Shown here: positions 62,511 to 64,000 of the stretch, piece after piece
Layout of the letters: every line of letters begins with the position of its first letter
Numbering within the stretch: position 1 is the first letter of the stretch
Assembly (NCBI RefSeq): GCF_000764305.2
Contig: NW_025946617.1
Location: forward strand, 1 to 64,000
DNA length: 64,000 nucleotides
Direction of reading: 5' to 3'
Source of the DNA: Hyalella azteca
Taxonomy: Eukaryota; Arthropoda; Malacostraca; Amphipoda; Hyalellidae
Translations under genes and position numbers: made by a program
Notes under the pieces: model-generated
The model's input: only the letters and a program-made list of their open reading frames with translations
Told to the model about the DNA's origin: nothing
The model's database searches: none

Positions 62511-63636
62511 ATCGATCGGTAGAATTGAATGGAAAACTACGCTCTGGAAGGGCAGCAAGCAACTGACATCGTCTGCCAACGAGGAGTATGACAGCAACCT
62601 TATTAGCAAGCCTCATGGTTTTGAGAGAAGCGCGCAGCGTGTAATGGCTGAAATAATTGTAATGAAATATTAGGAATTAACTGAAATATTGATAATTAGC
62701 CGGTTTACTCAGCAAAATGAATATGTCACATCAGCCAAAGAGTGACATTTACTGATTATTATTATTAGTATTACTGAAACGGCCAGTAATAATACTGATT
62801 ATTATTAGTATCACTGATACGGACGTTCTGACGGGTCAAACTTGTTAGGGACGACCCACACTAGAGCAAAAAGTGCATCGCTTCTTAGACAAAATCTCAT
62901 TTATTTCTCTGAGTATGGATTCAATAGTTAATGAATTGAATATATCATCATTTTTATCATGAAGTATTCACTCTAATTTGTCAGTCGTAAAGTTTCTAAC
63001 GTGGTTGATTGTATGACCTATGAGTGTAAGGCGAGAAAATGAGAGAAGGCTTAAAAGTTGATTTTTGCTGGGCCTTAGCCGTTAAATGAAGTGTGGCTGT
63101 ATTGAATTCTCCCGTAAACTTCATTTAAAGAATGAGTTTCGTATCGCTTACCGTATTACTTATGACTAACTGTCATCGTGGCAACTAACTGTCATCGTGG
63201 CCGTTCAATAAATTGTTTCCGTTGCATTGCAAAGAATAAAGTTTTTACGGGCCCTTATTGACTGGGCGTAATTCGAAACAATAACCTATTCCGCAATAGC
63301 CCTTCAGGTTCGACACGCTCCTCGCCGTTCATCACACGAAGGAAACAAAGACAAGGAAACAAAGGAAACAAATAATAATAATTTCATTCAACACGGGAGA
63401 TGACAACAAGTGTGTAAGAATCGAAGTCGAGTCTAGTCTTCGAAGGTCTCCCTGTATTTAGAGATGAACATTACGGCTAAGTTTACAAATTGGACAAGCC
63501 ATTAACACATAATAAAGCTTAACAAGAATTCCTAAAACCTTAACTTGGACAGTTATAATTTCACACACTTAACTGCAAGATCAATAAATAAAGACAACAG
63601 CACTGGTCCTACTTTAAAACATTGGTGATAAGTACA
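62511..63636. other. Non-coding stretch with small direct repeats
   Basis: No gene recognised. 62749-62823 has two copies of ACTGATTATTATTAGTAT followed by (T/C)ACTGA(A/T)ACGG. 63165-63201 has two copies of ACTAACTGTCATCGTGGC. 63335-63380 is GGAAACAAA-rich. Confidence 0.55.
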
Positions 63637-63750
63637 CAGTACACACCTGTTCCCTGCGGTGGCGCAAACCGGATAAGGTTATTAGTGGCTACTAACCCGA
63701 ACTTCAGGGTCAATCCGGCAACATCGCGAACGCGTCTGCTTTATATATTA
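63637..63750. repeat. Two-block dispersed repeat, copy 2
   Basis: Partner of 60565-60738 in the same orientation, about 3.1 kb away. It has CAGTACACACCTGTTC at the left and AATCCGGCAACATCG toward the right, with a shorter middle. Confidence 0.82.
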
Positions 63751-63940
63751 AAACGACATTCAGCACAGTATAGGTTTTGCTACTCTACAAAGTAAATACC
63801 TCATTATTGAAATAAATCCAATAAGCTTGAACATAACTAAATAGAAGTACTTATATCATTAGTCTGCTTAAATCGCAAGTTCACAAGGAATTTAAAAGCA
63901 AAGAAAACGCCAAGAAAATTCACCATATCGATATTGAAAA

Positions 63941-63967
63941 CGTTTCGGAGTCCAGCTCCATCATCAG
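63941..63967 (-). ncRNA. Hammerhead-ribozyme-like core (Penelope-type repeat?)
   Basis: On the minus strand the order CTGATGA, then GGAG-CTGGA-CTCC, then GAAA, then CG is the arrangement of the hammerhead catalytic core (CUGANGA, stem II, GAAA). Stem II has four perfect pairs. One extra U sits between CTGATGA and the stem, which is not ideal. Hammerhead motifs are known in the repeats of Penelope-like retroelements. Stem III and a matching stem I strand with a cleavage triplet could not be identified in the sequence that follows, and no Penelope coding region is visible. It may be a decayed copy or a chance match. Confidence 0.35.
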
Positions 63968-64000
63968 TTCGACTAAACTAAAATGAATAAAATCACTTCA

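Noticed and set aside
62309..62512. Minus-strand protein with TYPYLPVLER repeats
   Set aside because: It is a by-product of a 30-bp minisatellite, a multiple of three, with no gene structure.

Overview
The window looks like a piece of an arthropod, probably insect, nuclear genome. It is AT-rich and gene-poor, and full of eukaryotic DNA-transposon remnants (Tc1-like, a TA-flanked long-TIR family, hAT) and unrelated minisatellites. It contains no bacterial-style operon, no rRNA and no intact tRNA. The species cannot be named from what is visible. Most open frames listed by a six-frame scan are chance frames or by-products of tandem repeats.

One conserved protein-coding piece is recognisable: a 144-nt internal exon on the minus strand (56449-56592) that matches the extracellular amino-terminal domain of an insect AMPA-type ionotropic glutamate receptor (GluRIA/GluRIB-like). 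It has good splice sites at both ends. No other exon of that gene was found, so much of the window may be its introns or flanks. Three weaker exon candidates carry hydrophobic segments and splice-like borders: 10358-10423 (-), 18388-18512 (+) and 21624-21947 (-).

Layout. 1-353 is the end of a 34-bp satellite. 1088-1369 is a short TA-flanked element whose longer parent-like relative lies at 48489-49069 and carries a broken transposase start. 4566-7438 holds four separate tandem repeats. 14160-14338 and 17499-17677 are two inverted copies of a GTCY-rich dispersed repeat. 22975-23483 is a decayed Tc1 transposase that runs straight into a GC-rich 74-bp satellite (23484-24004). 24-50 kb is mostly featureless, with small tandem repeats and one duplicated 120-bp block (42954-43073 and 44371-44490). 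50823-51065 is a MITE with CAGGGTTGCC-type ends.

The right end is the most layered part. A 30-bp minisatellite (about 60.9-62.5 kb) is interrupted by a hAT element with a perfect 8-bp target duplication (61021-61791, containing an assembly gap) and by a hairpin-rich insert of unknown class (61929-62357). A two-block dispersed repeat occurs at 60565-60738 and 63637-63750. At the extreme right edge the minus strand carries a hammerhead-ribozyme-like core (63941-63967), of the kind linked to Penelope-like retroelements.
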